DNA of 64,000 bases from Frondihabitans sp. Leaf304 (GCF_001423105.1 NZ_LMNV01000002.1:711363-775362); one strand, 5' to 3'; positions 50,830 through 61,172 are shown, counted from the first letter of the stretch. The notes: generated from the sequence alone by a model not told the origin. Translations and numbers: made by a program.

Positions 50830-52944
50830 CTAGGGAGAGACCAGTCGAGACGCGGCCAGACCCTCCGAGGTCGCACGCACGGCATCGACAGCGCGCGCAT
50901 CGAGAGCGCCCCCGATCACGGTGTGAGCGATGCCCGCGGCGTCGAGCGCCCCGGCGAGGTCGCCGCGCGACTCCTGGCCGGCGCAGACGATGACCGTATC
51001 GGCGGGGATGCTGAAGAGAACCCCGCCCTCGGCCTCGATTTCGAGGGCGCCGGGCCGGATCCTTCGGTATTGGGCATCCGTAACGAAGTGGACACCCGCC
51101 TGCCGCAGCCGGCCGACGGCGACCCACCGCGAGGTCGGGCCGATACCCCTGCCGAAGCGCTCCGAGCGCGAGACGATCGACACGGAGGATCCCGGACGGG
51201 TCGGGTGCGGGCGCGTCGCGTCACGACGGTGAGGGGCCGAGGATCCGCGCACGCCGTCTGCCGGCAATCCGTTCTGGCGGACGAACGATTCCGCGCGAAC
51301 CGATTCCTGGCCTGACTCGACCAGGAAGGTCGCGGTGTCGATGGCGATGCCACCCGAGCCGATCAGAGCGACCGTTCCTGCCGGCACCCCCTCGCGAAGC
51401 GCGCGCTCGTACGAGACGACGTGCGGGAGGTCGATTCCGGGCAGATCGAGCACACGAGGACGCACGCCCGTGGCGACGACGACGTGGTCGAACGCGACGA
51501 GATCGGAGGCGTCGACCCGGCGACCGGTCTCGATTCGAGCGCCGAGCTGGTCGAGTTCGGCGCGCCACGACCGCACGGGTCCCGCGTAGTCCTCCTTACC
51601 GGGAATCGACGCGGCCAGATCGAACTGACCGCCGAGACCTGCGCGCTCCTCGAAGACCACGACGTCGTTTCCGCGTCGGGCGAGATCCACAGCGGACGCG
51701 AGACCCGCGGGCCCTGCTCCGACGACGGCGACCCGTCGACGCGACCGAGACGGAACACGCGGAAACTCCAGCTCGCGCGCGGCACGGGGGTTCACGAGGC
51801 ACGAAACGGCCTCTCCGAACAGGGAGCGATCGATACACGCCTGGTTGCAGCCGATGCAGGTCGTCACCAGATCGAAGCGTCGGTCGGCGCTCTTCTGCAC
51901 GATGTCGGGGTCAGCCAGGAAAGGCCGCGCGAGGGCGACCGCATCGACGACGCCGCGAACGAGGACGTCCTCGGCGTCACGGAGGTCGGTCAGCCGGTTG
52001 CTCGCGATGACGGCCACCTCGGGCCGGCCGGACGACCGGACCACCGCGGCGAGTCGTTCGGCGTATGGAACCCAGACGCCATGGGGCACCGCCGCCTGCA
52101 CCGTCGGAACGCGGGACTCGTGCCAGCCGACCCCGACGCTGACCGCGTCGACACCGGCCTCGACGACCTCGATCACCAGCGCGTCGACGTCGGACGGAGT
52201 CGACGAATCGGGCATGAGGTCGTCGCCCGAGACGCGGATGCTCACCGGGAACTCCGGCCCCACGGCGTCTCGCACCGCGCGTACGACCTCGACGGCGAAC
52301 CGTCGACGACGTGTGGCATCGCCACCCCACTCGTCGTCGCGCAGGTTCGTGATCGGCGAGCAGAACTGGTTGATGAGATAGCCCTCGGACGCCATGATCT
52401 CGACGGCATCGAAGCCGAGACGCTGCGCTGTGCGCGCGGCGTCGGCGAACGACGAGATGGTGCGCAGGATCCCACGCTCGTCGAGAGCAATCGGCACGGC
52501 CCCGCGGGCGCCTCGCCAGGCGACAGCCGACGGAGCGACGGCCTGCGCGGGCGCTCCCCCCTCGTCGACGAGGCCCTCAGTGAGGGCGTACCGACCGGCG
52601 TGGAACAGCTGTGCCGAGATCGCTCCCCCGGCCTCGTGCACGGCCTGCACCGCTCGAGCGAACCGCGCATCGGCGGCGGACTCACCGAGGACGGCGTAGT
52701 CGGCCCCGCCACGGGCCTCAGAGTTCACGGCGAGACCACCCGTGATGATGAGTGCCGCCCCGCCCTCGACGCGTTCACGGTAGAACGCCGCCAGAGCGGC
52801 TCCGCCGTCGTCGCGCACCTCGAGCCCCGTGTGCATGCTTCCCATGACGACGCGGTGCGGCAGGCGGAGGGAGCCCAGCGACCACGGCGTCATCGTGATG
52901 CCGAGGAGCTCCGACTCAGGAGACGTCGGCAGCACCGGAGGCAT
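50830..52944 (-). CDS. 2,4-dienoyl-CoA reductase-like (FadH/OYE family)
   Basis: 704 residues. An N-terminal old-yellow-enzyme TIM barrel (MGSMHTGLE, SAQLFHAGRYA, EIMASEGYLINQF) binds FMN. A 4Fe-4S cluster motif (CIGCNQACID...SCLVNP, about 350) leads to a C-terminal FAD/NADPH domain with VVGAGPAGLASAVDLA and IGSGGIAIDTA. FadH reduces 2,4-dienoyl-CoA thioesters. Here it ends a four-gene unit whose other enzymes match cyclohexanecarboxyl-CoA formation, so a cyclic dienoyl-CoA is a likely substrate. It overlaps the SDR gene by 29 bp. Confidence 0.9.
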   Translation of the reverse strand: MPPVLPTSPESELLGITMTPWSLGSLRLPHRVVMGSMHTGLEVRDDGGAALAAFYRERVEGGAALIITGGLAVNSEARGGADYAVLGESAADARFARAVQAVHEAGGAISAQLFHAGRYALTEGLVDEGGAPAQAVAPSAVAWRGARGAVPIALDERGILRTISSFADAARTAQRLGFDAVEIMASEGYLINQFCSPITNLRDDEWGGDATRRRRFAVEVVRAVRDAVGPEFPVSIRVSGDDLMPDSSTPSDVDALVIEVVEAGVDAVSVGVGWHESRVPTVQAAVPHGVWVPYAERLAAVVRSSGRPEVAVIASNRLTDLRDAEDVLVRGVVDAVALARPFLADPDIVQKSADRRFDLVTTCIGCNQACIDRSLFGEAVSCLVNPRAARELEFPRVPSRSRRRVAVVGAGPAGLASAVDLARRGNDVVVFEERAGLGGQFDLAASIPGKEDYAGPVRSWRAELDQLGARIETGRRVDASDLVAFDHVVVATGVRPRVLDLPGIDLPHVVSYERALREGVPAGTVALIGSGGIAIDTATFLVESGQESVRAESFVRQNGLPADGVRGSSAPHRRDATRPHPTRPGSSVSIVSRSERFGRGIGPTSRWVAVGRLRQAGVHFVTDAQYRRIRPGALEIEAEGGVLFSIPADTVIVCAGQESRGDLAGALDAAGIAHTVIGGALDARAVDAVRATSEGLAASRLVSP

Positions 52945-53776
52945 CGCCGTCGACGGTCGACCCGAGCACGGCCTCGCGCAGCGGGCTCGTGGTGTCGGCC
53001 CAGAACGGCGGCGCGACGACGGTCAGGCCGCCGTCGACCGAGAGGGTCTGGCCGGTGATGTAACCGGCCTTCTCGGAGAGGAGGAAGTCGACCGCGTCGG
53101 CGACCTCGTCGGCCGTGCCCTTGCGCTGCAACGGAATCTTCTCGAGCACCGTCTCGATCGGTGCCATGCCCGGAACCGAGTTGTAGAAGTAGTCGAGCGA
53201 GTCGGTGTCGATGAGCCCACCGTTGACGGCGTTGACCGTGATGCCCCGGGGGCCGAACTCGGTGGCCATGAACTTCACGTACGCCTCGTTGGCGGCCTTG
53301 GCGGCTCCGAGCGAGGCGTAGGTCGGGAACGCGCGGAGCGAGCCGTAGCTCGTGATCGCGACAATGCGTCCGCCGTCGGGCATGATCGCGGCCGCCGCCT
53401 GGGCACCGAGCACGAACGACCGGATGTTCGTCGCGTAGTTGCGGTCGAGGTGGTGCAGCTTGAGCTCGGCGACCGGCTTGAACGCCGAGGCCGCCGCGCT
53501 GGCGATGAACATGTCGAGCTTGCCGTACTTCTCGGTGACGGTCGCGAAGAGCGCCTCGATCGACTCGGGCTGCTCGACATCGAGCTGCACCGTGATGCCG
53601 TCCGCCCCGAGGGCGCGGATCTCGCGCAGGGTCTCGTCGGCGAGGTCAGCGTTCTTCTTGTAGGTGACGACGACATCGACGCCGCGCGCCGCCAGCTTGA
53701 GCGCAAGCACCTTGCCGATGCCACGGGATGCACCCGTGATCAGAGCGAGCGGTCGGGTGGATGTTTCGGGAGCCAA
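52916..53776 (-). CDS. SDR-family enoyl-CoA reductase-like enzyme (ChcA candidate)
   Basis: About 286 residues. Short-chain dehydrogenase/reductase with TGASRGIG for the nucleotide, ASAAASAFKP as the NNAG-equivalent, and a catalytic YASLGAAK in which Tyr and Lys are separated by six residues, the spacing of enoyl reductases rather than classical alcohol SDRs (three). The TTG at 53776 is chosen because GAAAGG lies upstream and translation starts right before the Rossmann fold. The length agrees with ChcA, the 1-cyclohexenylcarbonyl-CoA reductase of Streptomyces collinus. The assignment rests on operon context and is an inference. Confidence 0.8.
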   Translation of the reverse strand: MAPETSTRPLALITGASRGIGKVLALKLAARGVDVVVTYKKNADLADETLREIRALGADGITVQLDVEQPESIEALFATVTEKYGKLDMFIASAAASAFKPVAELKLHHLDRNYATNIRSFVLGAQAAAAIMPDGGRIVAITSYGSLRAFPTYASLGAAKAANEAYVKFMATEFGPRGITVNAVNGGLIDTDSLDYFYNSVPGMAPIETVLEKIPLQRKGTADEVADAVDFLLSEKAGYITGQTLSVDGGLTVVAPPFWADTTSPLREAVLGSTVDGDASGAADVS

Positions 53777-53813
53777 GGAGGGCCTTTCAGGAGGTGAGGA
53801 GAGGTGGGGGAGG

Positions 53814-54992
53814 TCAGTACGAGACCGCGCCGGTGACGACGGCCCGACCGACGATGAGCTTCTGGATCTCGTTCGTGCCCTCTTCGAAGCGCTGTGCCCG
53901 AGCGTCGCGGTATACACGCTCGATCGTGTTGCGCTTCCAGTAGCCCTGACCGCCGTGGACCTGCAGGGCTTTGTCGGTGACGCGCGCCAGCATGTCGACG
54001 GCGATCATCTTCGAGGCACTGGAGAGTGCGCCGGCATCGGCGCGGCCCTCCTCGTAGGCTTTCGCTGCCTCGATGACGAGAGCTCGAGCCGCGGCGATGT
54101 CGGCGTAGTTCTCAGCCAGGTAGAACTGGATCGCCTGGCGGCTGGAGAGCTTCTTGCCGAAGGTCTCGCGCCGGTTGGCGTATTCGACGGCGAGCTGCTG
54201 AGCCCGCTCGGCGAGCCCGACGGCGCTCATGGCGACCGAGACGCGGCTCGGCAGGAGGAAGCCGCCGAGCGCGACCTCGAGGCCGTCGCCCTGCTCCCCC
54301 AGAAGAGCCGACGCCGCAACGGGCGTCTCGGTGAACCGCAGGATCGCATGGTCGGTGCCGCGCACCCCCATCGTCTCGGAGTCGTCGATGACCTCTGCGC
54401 CCGGAAGCCCCGTGTTGGGCATCAAGAACGCGACGAAGCCGTTCTTGTCGGTCGATCCTTCAATGCGCGCCGCGATGAGCCAGTAGTCGCACTTCACGCC
54501 GAAGGTGATGAGGTGCTTCTCGCCGTTGAGGTACCAGGTGTCGCCCTCGAGCCGTGCCGTGGTGCGGAGGTCTTGGCCGGTACCCGCCGTCGCTTCGGTG
54601 AGTGTGAAGGCGACGAGCTTCGTTCCGGCGATCGACGGTTTGACGACCTCCTCGATCTGCTCCGGCGTCGCGAAGGGCACCATGGCACGCCAGGTGCCGT
54701 TGATGACGTGCACGAGCATGCGGATCGACGCGTGCGAGCGCGACACGATCTCCATCAGCTCGAGGTAGCGCGAGAACGGGATGCCTCGGCCGCCGAGCTC
54801 GACCGGCGCCGCGAGACTCAGGTAGCCGCGGTCGCGCAGTTCGGGCAGCAGACGGTCGGGCACCGCGCCCGTGGCCTCGATCTCGTTGGCGATGTCTTCG
54901 CCGAGGCCTTCGACCCACGCGGTGATGTCGGCTTTGATGGCCTGGAATTCGGCCTCGTCGAACGAGACGGGGGCCGGGGCGGTGAGGGTCAT
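53814..54992 (-). CDS. Acyl-CoA dehydrogenase
   Basis: 392 residues. The FAD-dependent fold is complete: N-terminal helices, the central beta-domain FTLTEATAGTGQDLRT, and the C-terminal helices with VHGGQGYWKRNTIERVYRDA and FEEGTNEIQKL carrying the catalytic-base Glu. It desaturates an acyl-CoA at C2-C3. Its ATG overlaps the upstream AroA-synthetase stop by 4 bp (ATGA) and it precedes the SDR by 37 bp, so it belongs to the same operon. Confidence 0.94.
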   Translation of the reverse strand: MTLTAPAPVSFDEAEFQAIKADITAWVEGLGEDIANEIEATGAVPDRLLPELRDRGYLSLAAPVELGGRGIPFSRYLELMEIVSRSHASIRMLVHVINGTWRAMVPFATPEQIEEVVKPSIAGTKLVAFTLTEATAGTGQDLRTTARLEGDTWYLNGEKHLITFGVKCDYWLIAARIEGSTDKNGFVAFLMPNTGLPGAEVIDDSETMGVRGTDHAILRFTETPVAASALLGEQGDGLEVALGGFLLPSRVSVAMSAVGLAERAQQLAVEYANRRETFGKKLSSRQAIQFYLAENYADIAAARALVIEAAKAYEEGRADAGALSSASKMIAVDMLARVTDKALQVHGGQGYWKRNTIERVYRDARAQRFEEGTNEIQKLIVGRAVVTGAVSY

Positions 54993-57900
54993 GACTGTGT
55001 CTCCTGGACTGCGGTGTGGGAGGTTCGGGCTTCGTCGGAGACCAGGGCGGCGGCCCTCTCGCGAAGCACGTTCTTCTGGACTTTACCGACGACGTTGCGC
55101 GGTATCTCGTCGAGGAACTCCAGCCGCTCGGGCCAGTAGTACTTCGAGACGCCGGCTTCGGCGAGGTAGTGCTGCATTGCGGCGAAGTCGAGCTGCTCGC
55201 CGTTCTTGGCGGCCACGACGAACGCGCACGCTCGTTCTCCGAGACGAGGATCCGGCATGGCCACGATCGCCGCATCGCTGACGAGCGGGTGCTGGTAGAG
55301 CAGGTTCTCGATCTCGACGACCGGGATCTTCTCGCCGCCGCGGTTGATGACGTCTTTGATCCGTCCGGTGATGTGCAGGAAACCGTGGTCGTCGAGTCTC
55401 GCCAGGTCGCCCGTGCGATACCAACCGTCGGCGGTGAAGACGTCGTCGGTGAGGTCGGGACGATCGAGGTACCCGCCGAACATCGTGGGCGAGAGGAGCT
55501 CGAAGTTGCCCTCCTGACCGGCGGGCACCTCGGATCCTTCGTCGTCGACGATGCGGAGTCGAATGCCGGGCAGGGCGCGCCCGTCGGCACCCCAGGCGTC
55601 TTCGGGCGTGTCGGACGGCGTCGAGAGTGCGCCGAGACAGGTCTCGGAGGTGCCGAACGCGCCGAGCACACTCGTCTGCAGCACGGAGGTCGCCTTCTGC
55701 GCGAGTGCCCGCGGGACGGCGGCCCCTGTGGCCACAAATATGCGGAGACTCTCGGGCGGGTTGGCGCCCTGTTCGACCGCCTCGACCAGGTCGGTGAGGA
55801 AGGGCGTGGCGCACTGGACGAAGGAGGCTCCCGCCTGGCCGAAAGCCTGCTCGAGAGCGACTCCGGAATCCCAGACGGGCTGGATGACGCTTGCCACTCC
55901 GAGCCGCCACGACAGCAGCATGCCGTAGAGGAAACCGGTCTGATGCGCCAGCGGAGACGGGATGTAGATGCGGTCGGAGTCGCCGAGCCCAAGGTGGGCC
56001 ACCTCCATCGCGGTGGCGAGGCCCAGGGTGCGGTGCGGGTGCTGCACACCCTTCGGTTCACCCGTCGTGCCCGAGGTGAAGAGCAGCTGGCAGACGTCGT
56101 CGGGTCGGGGCGAGAGCGAGGTGATGAGCTCGACGTCCGGGGTCACCGCCGCGAGAGCCCGGTCGTAGTAGCGCCAGTTCCATTCGGACGCCTCGACGGC
56201 CTTGGCCGCGTCGGCGGGAATCGGTGCGACGTCGCTTCGACCGGTTTCTTCGCCGCGACTTTCGCTGCGGATCACGACGACGTGCTCGACCGAGAGTCGC
56301 CGCTTCTGAGCGCGGGCTTCGTCGATGACGTCGAGAAGCTCGAGGGCGGGGCGACGGCGGCGGAAGACGTTCGGGAGGAAGACGACCCGGGCACGAGATC
56401 GCGCGAGGGTCATGGTGGTCTCACGCGGACCGAACACCGGCATGATCGGCGTGGCCACGGCCCCGATCTGAACGGTGCCGAGCGTGATCGCCACGAACTC
56501 CATCCAGTTCGGCAGCTGCATCGCCACCGACTCGCCTCGCTGCACCCCGAGCTCGAGGAGCAGCTGCGAGACGCGGTCGGCCTCGTCTTGAAGCTGACGC
56601 CAGGTCGTGGTGACGGGTTCGATCCCGCCCACCTCGATCACCGCCGCGTCGTCGGGGTGACTCGTCGCCATTTGGCGAACCTTCTCGCTGAGCACGAGCG
56701 GATCGGCGTCGACCCCCTGCAACTCGAGCGGGGCCTGCTGCAGCGCGGCGCCCTCGGTGAGGGTGTCGCGCTCGACCTCGACGTTCTCCGCGCTCTCGAG
56801 GGGCTTGGGATCGCCCATGTCGAGGTCAAGGCCGATCGAGGTCATCGCCTCGAGGAACGTCGGGTACGAGATGCGGTAGGCGCGCGGATAGGTCAGCGAT
56901 GTGGCACCTCGGGCACGCGTGCCGGCGATCGCCAGCGACATGAGGACGCGGTGGTCGTTGAACGACGAAAGCGGCGCCCCCGTGAGACCGCGGGTGCCTC
57001 CTGTCACGCGGAGTTCGTCGTGGGTCTGGTCGGCCTTTCCGCCGAGAGTGTTGAGCTGGAGCATCGCCGAAACCCGGTCGCTCTCTTTGAGGCGGATGTG
57101 CCCGACGTTGCGGAAAGTCGACGTGCCCTCGGCGAAGGTCGCCATCGTCGCGAGGATCGGCAGCAGGTCAGGGATCGGCTGACAGTCGATGTCGATGGCC
57201 GTAAGCGGGGAGCCGTCACTCCGGATCCGGACGAAGCCGGTCTCGTCGTCGATCGAGAGATCCACGCCCATCTGTGTCGCCAGGTCGAGGAACTCCGACT
57301 CGGGGTGGTCGGTCTCCGCGGTCGTCGTCGCCGAGAGACCGCGGAACAGGACGTCGGAGGGGTGGATCGCGGCCGCGGCGATACCGAAGGCGGCCGAACC
57401 GATGTCGGGCGGAATCGCGTAGTCGTGCGGGGTCGCCGACTGGTTCCCGCGGACCCGGAAGGTCAGCCAGTCGTCGTCGTGCTCGACCTCGAGGCCCCAC
57501 AGGCGCATCATGCGGATGGTCAGGTCGACGTAGGGCTGTTCGTTGAGGGTGCCGCCGGTCACGTGGATGACCGTGTCGTTCTCGGCGAAGGGGGCGACGA
57601 GAAGCAGGCCGGACAGCCACTGGCTGAGCGTGCCCGCGATCGAGACCTCGCCCCCGATGGGCCGGACCGGCTGCACATGGACCGGCGGTCGATCCTGATC
57701 AGCCTCCAGCTGGACGCCCATCTGCTGGAGGGAGTCAAGCAGAGCCCGGATAGGCCGCCTGCGGAAGTACTTCATTCCCGTCAGCGTCACCGGCTGGTCG
57801 GCGAGAGAAGCGAGGCCGACCATGAAGTAGAGCGTCGTTCCCGACGAGCCCATGTTGAGTAGACCCTCGGCGCCTTTCGAACCGTGGTCGACCACGTCGG

Positions 57901-58141
57901 TCGCCCGGTAGGGCCCGCCCTCGACGATGTAGCGGTCGCCGTCGACCGTGATCTTCGTTCCGAGTGCCCGGAGCGTACCGATCGTCCACTCCACCTGACG
58001 AGTGGTCGAGACCCCCGTGATGACGCTTCGACCCGGAGCCAACGACGCCAGCACGAGCGCACGGTGCGCGTGATATTTCGAGACCGGCACATCGAGAACG
58101 CCCTCGAGGCGGGTAGTTGTTCCACGAACGACAAGCTGCAT
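54989..58141 (-). CDS. EPSP synthase-like / acyl-CoA synthetase fusion
   Basis: 1050 residues in two parts. Residues 1-435 are an AroA-type enolpyruvyl transferase: [50 protein letters not shown] and [15 protein letters not shown] keep the substrate-binding Lys, Arg, Glu and His. After a linker, residues 475-1045 are an ANL-superfamily CoA ligase with [13 protein letters not shown] (about 687), [14 protein letters not shown] (about 903) and the C-terminal Lys in [11 protein letters not shown]. There is no stop or start between them. A housekeeping AroA would not be fused or clustered this way. The predicted role is activation and dehydration of shikimate to a cyclic acyl-CoA. Confidence 0.88.
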   Translation of the reverse strand: MQLVVRGTTTRLEGVLDVPVSKYHAHRALVLASLAPGRSVITGVSTTRQVEWTIGTLRALGTKITVDGDRYIVEGGPYRATDVVDHGSKGAEGLLNMGSSGTTLYFMVGLASLADQPVTLTGMKYFRRRPIRALLDSLQQMGVQLEADQDRPPVHVQPVRPIGGEVSIAGTLSQWLSGLLLVAPFAENDTVIHVTGGTLNEQPYVDLTIRMMRLWGLEVEHDDDWLTFRVRGNQSATPHDYAIPPDIGSAAFGIAAAAIHPSDVLFRGLSATTTAETDHPESEFLDLATQMGVDLSIDDETGFVRIRSDGSPLTAIDIDCQPIPDLLPILATMATFAEGTSTFRNVGHIRLKESDRVSAMLQLNTLGGKADQTHDELRVTGGTRGLTGAPLSSFNDHRVLMSLAIAGTRARGATSLTYPRAYRISYPTFLEAMTSIGLDLDMGDPKPLESAENVEVERDTLTEGAALQQAPLELQGVDADPLVLSEKVRQMATSHPDDAAVIEVGGIEPVTTTWRQLQDEADRVSQLLLELGVQRGESVAMQLPNWMEFVAITLGTVQIGAVATPIMPVFGPRETTMTLARSRARVVFLPNVFRRRRPALELLDVIDEARAQKRRLSVEHVVVIRSESRGEETGRSDVAPIPADAAKAVEASEWNWRYYDRALAAVTPDVELITSLSPRPDDVCQLLFTSGTTGEPKGVQHPHRTLGLATAMEVAHLGLGDSDRIYIPSPLAHQTGFLYGMLLSWRLGVASVIQPVWDSGVALEQAFGQAGASFVQCATPFLTDLVEAVEQGANPPESLRIFVATGAAVPRALAQKATSVLQTSVLGAFGTSETCLGALSTPSDTPEDAWGADGRALPGIRLRIVDDEGSEVPAGQEGNFELLSPTMFGGYLDRPDLTDDVFTADGWYRTGDLARLDDHGFLHITGRIKDVINRGGEKIPVVEIENLLYQHPLVSDAAIVAMPDPRLGERACAFVVAAKNGEQLDFAAMQHYLAEAGVSKYYWPERLEFLDEIPRNVVGKVQKNVLRERAAALVSDEARTSHTAVQETQS

Positions 58142-58286
58142 TTGTCTGTTCTCCTCCTGCTACGACGGGACCCATCTACGTCATTGGAGTGCGAACCTCG
58201 GAATGCGGCGGTCCCGCCACAACACGTTACGCCTGTTGACGCCCTCCATTGCACGTTCCAAGGGCCGGGGCTGGCAGGATTAACGC

Positions 58287-59441
58287 ATGAGAGCACCGCA
58301 GCCCATTCCGTTCGCGTCGTCGGAGCGGTCGACGCTCGGTCTCGAATGGGAGTTGGCTCTCGTCGATCGGGCGAGCGGCGAACTCGCGCCACACGCACCC
58401 GCGATCCTCCCGGCTCTGCGTCACCTGAACGACGACGGCGATCGCGTGACCAAGGAGCTCCTGACGAACACGGTCGAGATCGTGACCGGGGTGCACCACC
58501 GGGTCGACCAGGCGATCGCCGACCTCACCGGCACGATCGACCTCGTGCGCGCCGAGGCGGAGATCCTGAACGCCGACCTCATGTGCGCCGGAACGCATCC
58601 GTTCAGCCAGTGGTTCCAGCAAGACGTCACCCCCGGCTCCGAACGCTACGAGACGCTGATCGACCGGACCCGCTGGTGGGGCCGCCAGATGATGATCTGG
58701 GGCGTCCACGCTCACGTCGGCATCGAGGATCACCGCAAGGTGCTCCCGATCCTCAACGCACTGCTCACCTACCTCCCCCACTTCCAGGTGCTCAGCGCAT
58801 CGAGCCCGTTCTGGGTCGGCGAGTCGACGGGATACGCCTCCAACCGGGCGATGATGTTCCAGCAACTGCCCACCGCGGGGCTGCCACCCCAGTTCGACTC
58901 GTACGCCGAGTACGAGGCGATGGTCGCCGACATGACCCACACCGGAGTGATCGACGACTTCTCCGAACTGCGGTGGGACGTCCGCCCTTCGCCGAAGTGG
59001 GGCACCCTCGAGGTGCGCGTCTTCGATGGCATCTCGAGCGTCGCCGAAGTCGCGGGTGTCGCGGCACTGGTGCAATGCCTCGTCGATGACCTCTCCGAGC
59101 GCCTCGACCACGGCGAGGAACTCCCCCGCATGCAGCCCTGGTTCGTTCGCGAGAACAAGTGGCGCGCCGCCCGCTACGGCATGGACGCCATCGTGATCCA
59201 GAACTCCGAGGGAGACGAGCGGCTCGTTACCGACGACACGATCGACCTAATGGCCCGGCTCGAGCCGGCAGCCGAGCGTCTCGGGTGCCAGGCCGAGCTG
59301 CAGTCGGTGCGGACCATCATCGACGGAGGGGCCTCGTATCAGCGCCAGCTGGCAGTGGCCGCCCGCAACGAGGGCTCGCTGAAAGCCGTCGTCGCCTCGC
59401 TCGTCGCCGAACTTCGCGACGGGGTGACGACGACCCGGTAA
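58287..59441 (+). CDS. YbdK-type carboxylate-amine ligase (glutamate-cysteine ligase 2)
   Basis: 384 residues, the GCS2 family: LGLEWELALVD at the start, then ELLTNTVEIVTGVH, GTHPFSQW, GVHAHVGIED and the late TLEVRVFDG. Members ligate Glu and Cys weakly, or other amino acids. It is divergent from the CHC-type operon (145-bp spacer) and convergent with ffh. Confidence 0.92.
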   Translation: MRAPQPIPFASSERSTLGLEWELALVDRASGELAPHAPAILPALRHLNDDGDRVTKELLTNTVEIVTGVHHRVDQAIADLTGTIDLVRAEAEILNADLMCAGTHPFSQWFQQDVTPGSERYETLIDRTRWWGRQMMIWGVHAHVGIEDHRKVLPILNALLTYLPHFQVLSASSPFWVGESTGYASNRAMMFQQLPTAGLPPQFDSYAEYEAMVADMTHTGVIDDFSELRWDVRPSPKWGTLEVRVFDGISSVAEVAGVAALVQCLVDDLSERLDHGEELPRMQPWFVRENKWRAARYGMDAIVIQNSEGDERLVTDDTIDLMARLEPAAERLGCQAELQSVRTIIDGGASYQRQLAVAARNEGSLKAVVASLVAELRDGVTTTR

Positions 59442-59442
59442 A

Positions 59443-59464
59443 CGGGCTCGAAACGGCGAGCCCG
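59443..59464. terminator. Bidirectional terminator between ybdK and ffh
   Basis: CGGGCTCG and CGAGCCCG form a perfect 8-bp stem around AAACGG, 2 bp after the ybdK stop and 8 bp before the ffh stop. Confidence 0.7.
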
Positions 59465-59471
59465 CCCCGGC

Positions 59472-61034
59472 CTAGCGGCCGAGGAACTTCTGGAGGCTCG
59501 CGAGCTCTTCTTCGGTCGGAGCCGCCTGGCCCTTGCGGCCACCGAGACCGAAGCCGCCACCGGTGGGTGCCGCGGGCGCAGCCTTCTCACCACTGGCGAT
59601 CCGGGCATTCTCTGCCGCGCGCTTCGCCGGGTTGCCCGCCTTGGATCCTTTTTTCTTGGCGACCTGTTTGCGGCCGCCGCCGAATCCGGCGCCGGGGATC
59701 GGCCCCATTCCAGGCACCTGAGGCACGCCGCCCTTCGCGACGGTCTTCATCATCTTCGCGGCCTGCTCGAAGCGATTGACGAGCTGGTTGACCTCGGTGA
59801 CGGTCGAACCGGCACCCTTGGCGATACGGAGGCGACGCGACCCGTTGAGGAGCTTGGAGTTGGCCCGCTCGGCCTTCGTCATCGACTGGATGATCGCCTC
59901 GGTGCGGACGATCTCGCTCTCGTCGAAGTTGTCGAGCTGCTCGCGCATGCCCTTCGCCCCGGGAAGCATGCTGAGCATGCCCTTGATGGAGCCCATGTTG
60001 CGAAGCTGCTGCATCTGCTTGAGGAAGTCGTCGAGCGTGAAGCTGTCGGTGGCGAACTTCTCGGCCATCTCGCGCGCTTCGGCCTCGTCGAAGGCGCCCT
60101 GCGCCTGCTCGATGAGGGTGAGGATGTCACCGAGGTCGAGGATCCGAGACGCCATGCGGTCGGGATGGAACGGCTCGAACTCGTCGAGCCCCTCACCCGT
60201 CGAGGCGAACATGATCGGGCGGCCCGTCACGTGCGCGACGCTCAGGGCTGCACCACCGCGGGCATCACCGTCGAGCTTCGTGAGCACCACGCCGGTGAAG
60301 TCGACGCCCTCTTGGAAGGCCTTGGCCGTGGCGACGGCGTCTTGACCGATCATCGCGTCGATGACGAAGAGAACCTCGTCAGGATCGACGGCCTTGCGGA
60401 TGTTGGCGGCCTGCTTCATCATGTCGGCGTCGACGCCGAGGCGGCCGGCCGTGTCGACGATGACGGTGTCGTAGAGCTTGTCGGCGGCGAACTTCACGCC
60501 GTTCTTCGCGACCTTGACCGGGTCGCCGACACCGTTGCCGGGCTCGGGCGCGAAGACCGGCACGCCGGCCTGCTCACCGACGACCTGCAGCTGCGTCACG
60601 GCGTTGGGGCGCTGGAGGTCGGAGGCCACGAGGAGAGGCGTATGGCCCTCTTTCTTCAGCCACTTCGCGAGCTTGCCCGCGAGCGTCGTCTTACCGGCAC
60701 CCTGGAGACCCGCGAGCATGATGACGGTCGGCGGGCGCTTCGAGAACTCGAGGCGACGCTGCTCGCCACCGAGGATGCCGACGAGCTCTTCGTTGACGAT
60801 CTGGACGACCTGCTGAGCCGGGTTCAGCGCCTTGTTGACCTCGTCGCCGAGAGCACGTTCGCGGATCGCCGCAGTGAACGACTTGACGACGTCGAGTGCG
60901 ACGTCGGCGTCGAGCAAGGCGCGCCGGATCTCGCGGACGGTGCCGTCGACGTCGGCCGGGCTGAGTTTGCCCTTGCCGCGGAGGTTTTTGAGGGTTTCCG
61001 CGAGGCGGTCAGAGAGGGATCCGAAGGTTGCCAT
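59472..61034 (-). CDS. ffh: Signal recognition particle protein Ffh
   Basis: 520 residues. The N and G domains carry GLQGAGKTTLAGKLA, DTAGRLGVDADMM, TKLDGDARGGAALS and the closing loop GEGLDEFEPF. The Met-rich M domain (TLDDFLKQMQQLRNMGS onward) binds 4.5S RNA and signal peptides. The C-terminus is a Gly/Lys/Ala-rich extension. Upstream it is separated from ftsY by a repeat-rich 398-bp spacer. Confidence 0.97.
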   Translation of the reverse strand: MATFGSLSDRLAETLKNLRGKGKLSPADVDGTVREIRRALLDADVALDVVKSFTAAIRERALGDEVNKALNPAQQVVQIVNEELVGILGGEQRRLEFSKRPPTVIMLAGLQGAGKTTLAGKLAKWLKKEGHTPLLVASDLQRPNAVTQLQVVGEQAGVPVFAPEPGNGVGDPVKVAKNGVKFAADKLYDTVIVDTAGRLGVDADMMKQAANIRKAVDPDEVLFVIDAMIGQDAVATAKAFQEGVDFTGVVLTKLDGDARGGAALSVAHVTGRPIMFASTGEGLDEFEPFHPDRMASRILDLGDILTLIEQAQGAFDEAEAREMAEKFATDSFTLDDFLKQMQQLRNMGSIKGMLSMLPGAKGMREQLDNFDESEIVRTEAIIQSMTKAERANSKLLNGSRRLRIAKGAGSTVTEVNQLVNRFEQAAKMMKTVAKGGVPQVPGMGPIPGAGFGGGRKQVAKKKGSKAGNPAKRAAENARIASGEKAAPAAPTGGGFGLGGRKGQAAPTEEELASLQKFLGR

Positions 61035-61066
61035 GGTGCTCCGATCTTAACGCACTCGGGCCCGTG

Positions 61067-61151
61067 CCGAATTCGAAGGAGATTCGTGCAGGCGACCCCG
61101 GCCGATCCGCATGCCGTCGTCGGACCGGGAGGGTTTCTCCTTCGAATTCGG
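61067..61151. repeat. 16-bp inverted repeat with 53-bp centre
   Basis: CCGAATTCGAAGGAGA (61067-61082) and TCTCCTTCGAATTCGG (61136-61151) are perfectly complementary. The unit is about 85 bp and looks like a small MITE or a cruciform-forming element in the ffh upstream region. Confidence 0.65.
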
Positions 61152-61172
61152 AGGCGGGCCCGAACCAGCTTG

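Noticed and set aside
55016-57862. 948-codon plus-strand frame opposite the AroA-synthetase fusion
   Set aside because: Shadow of a gene with both active sites intact; its product is Arg/Glu/Gly-rich without motifs.
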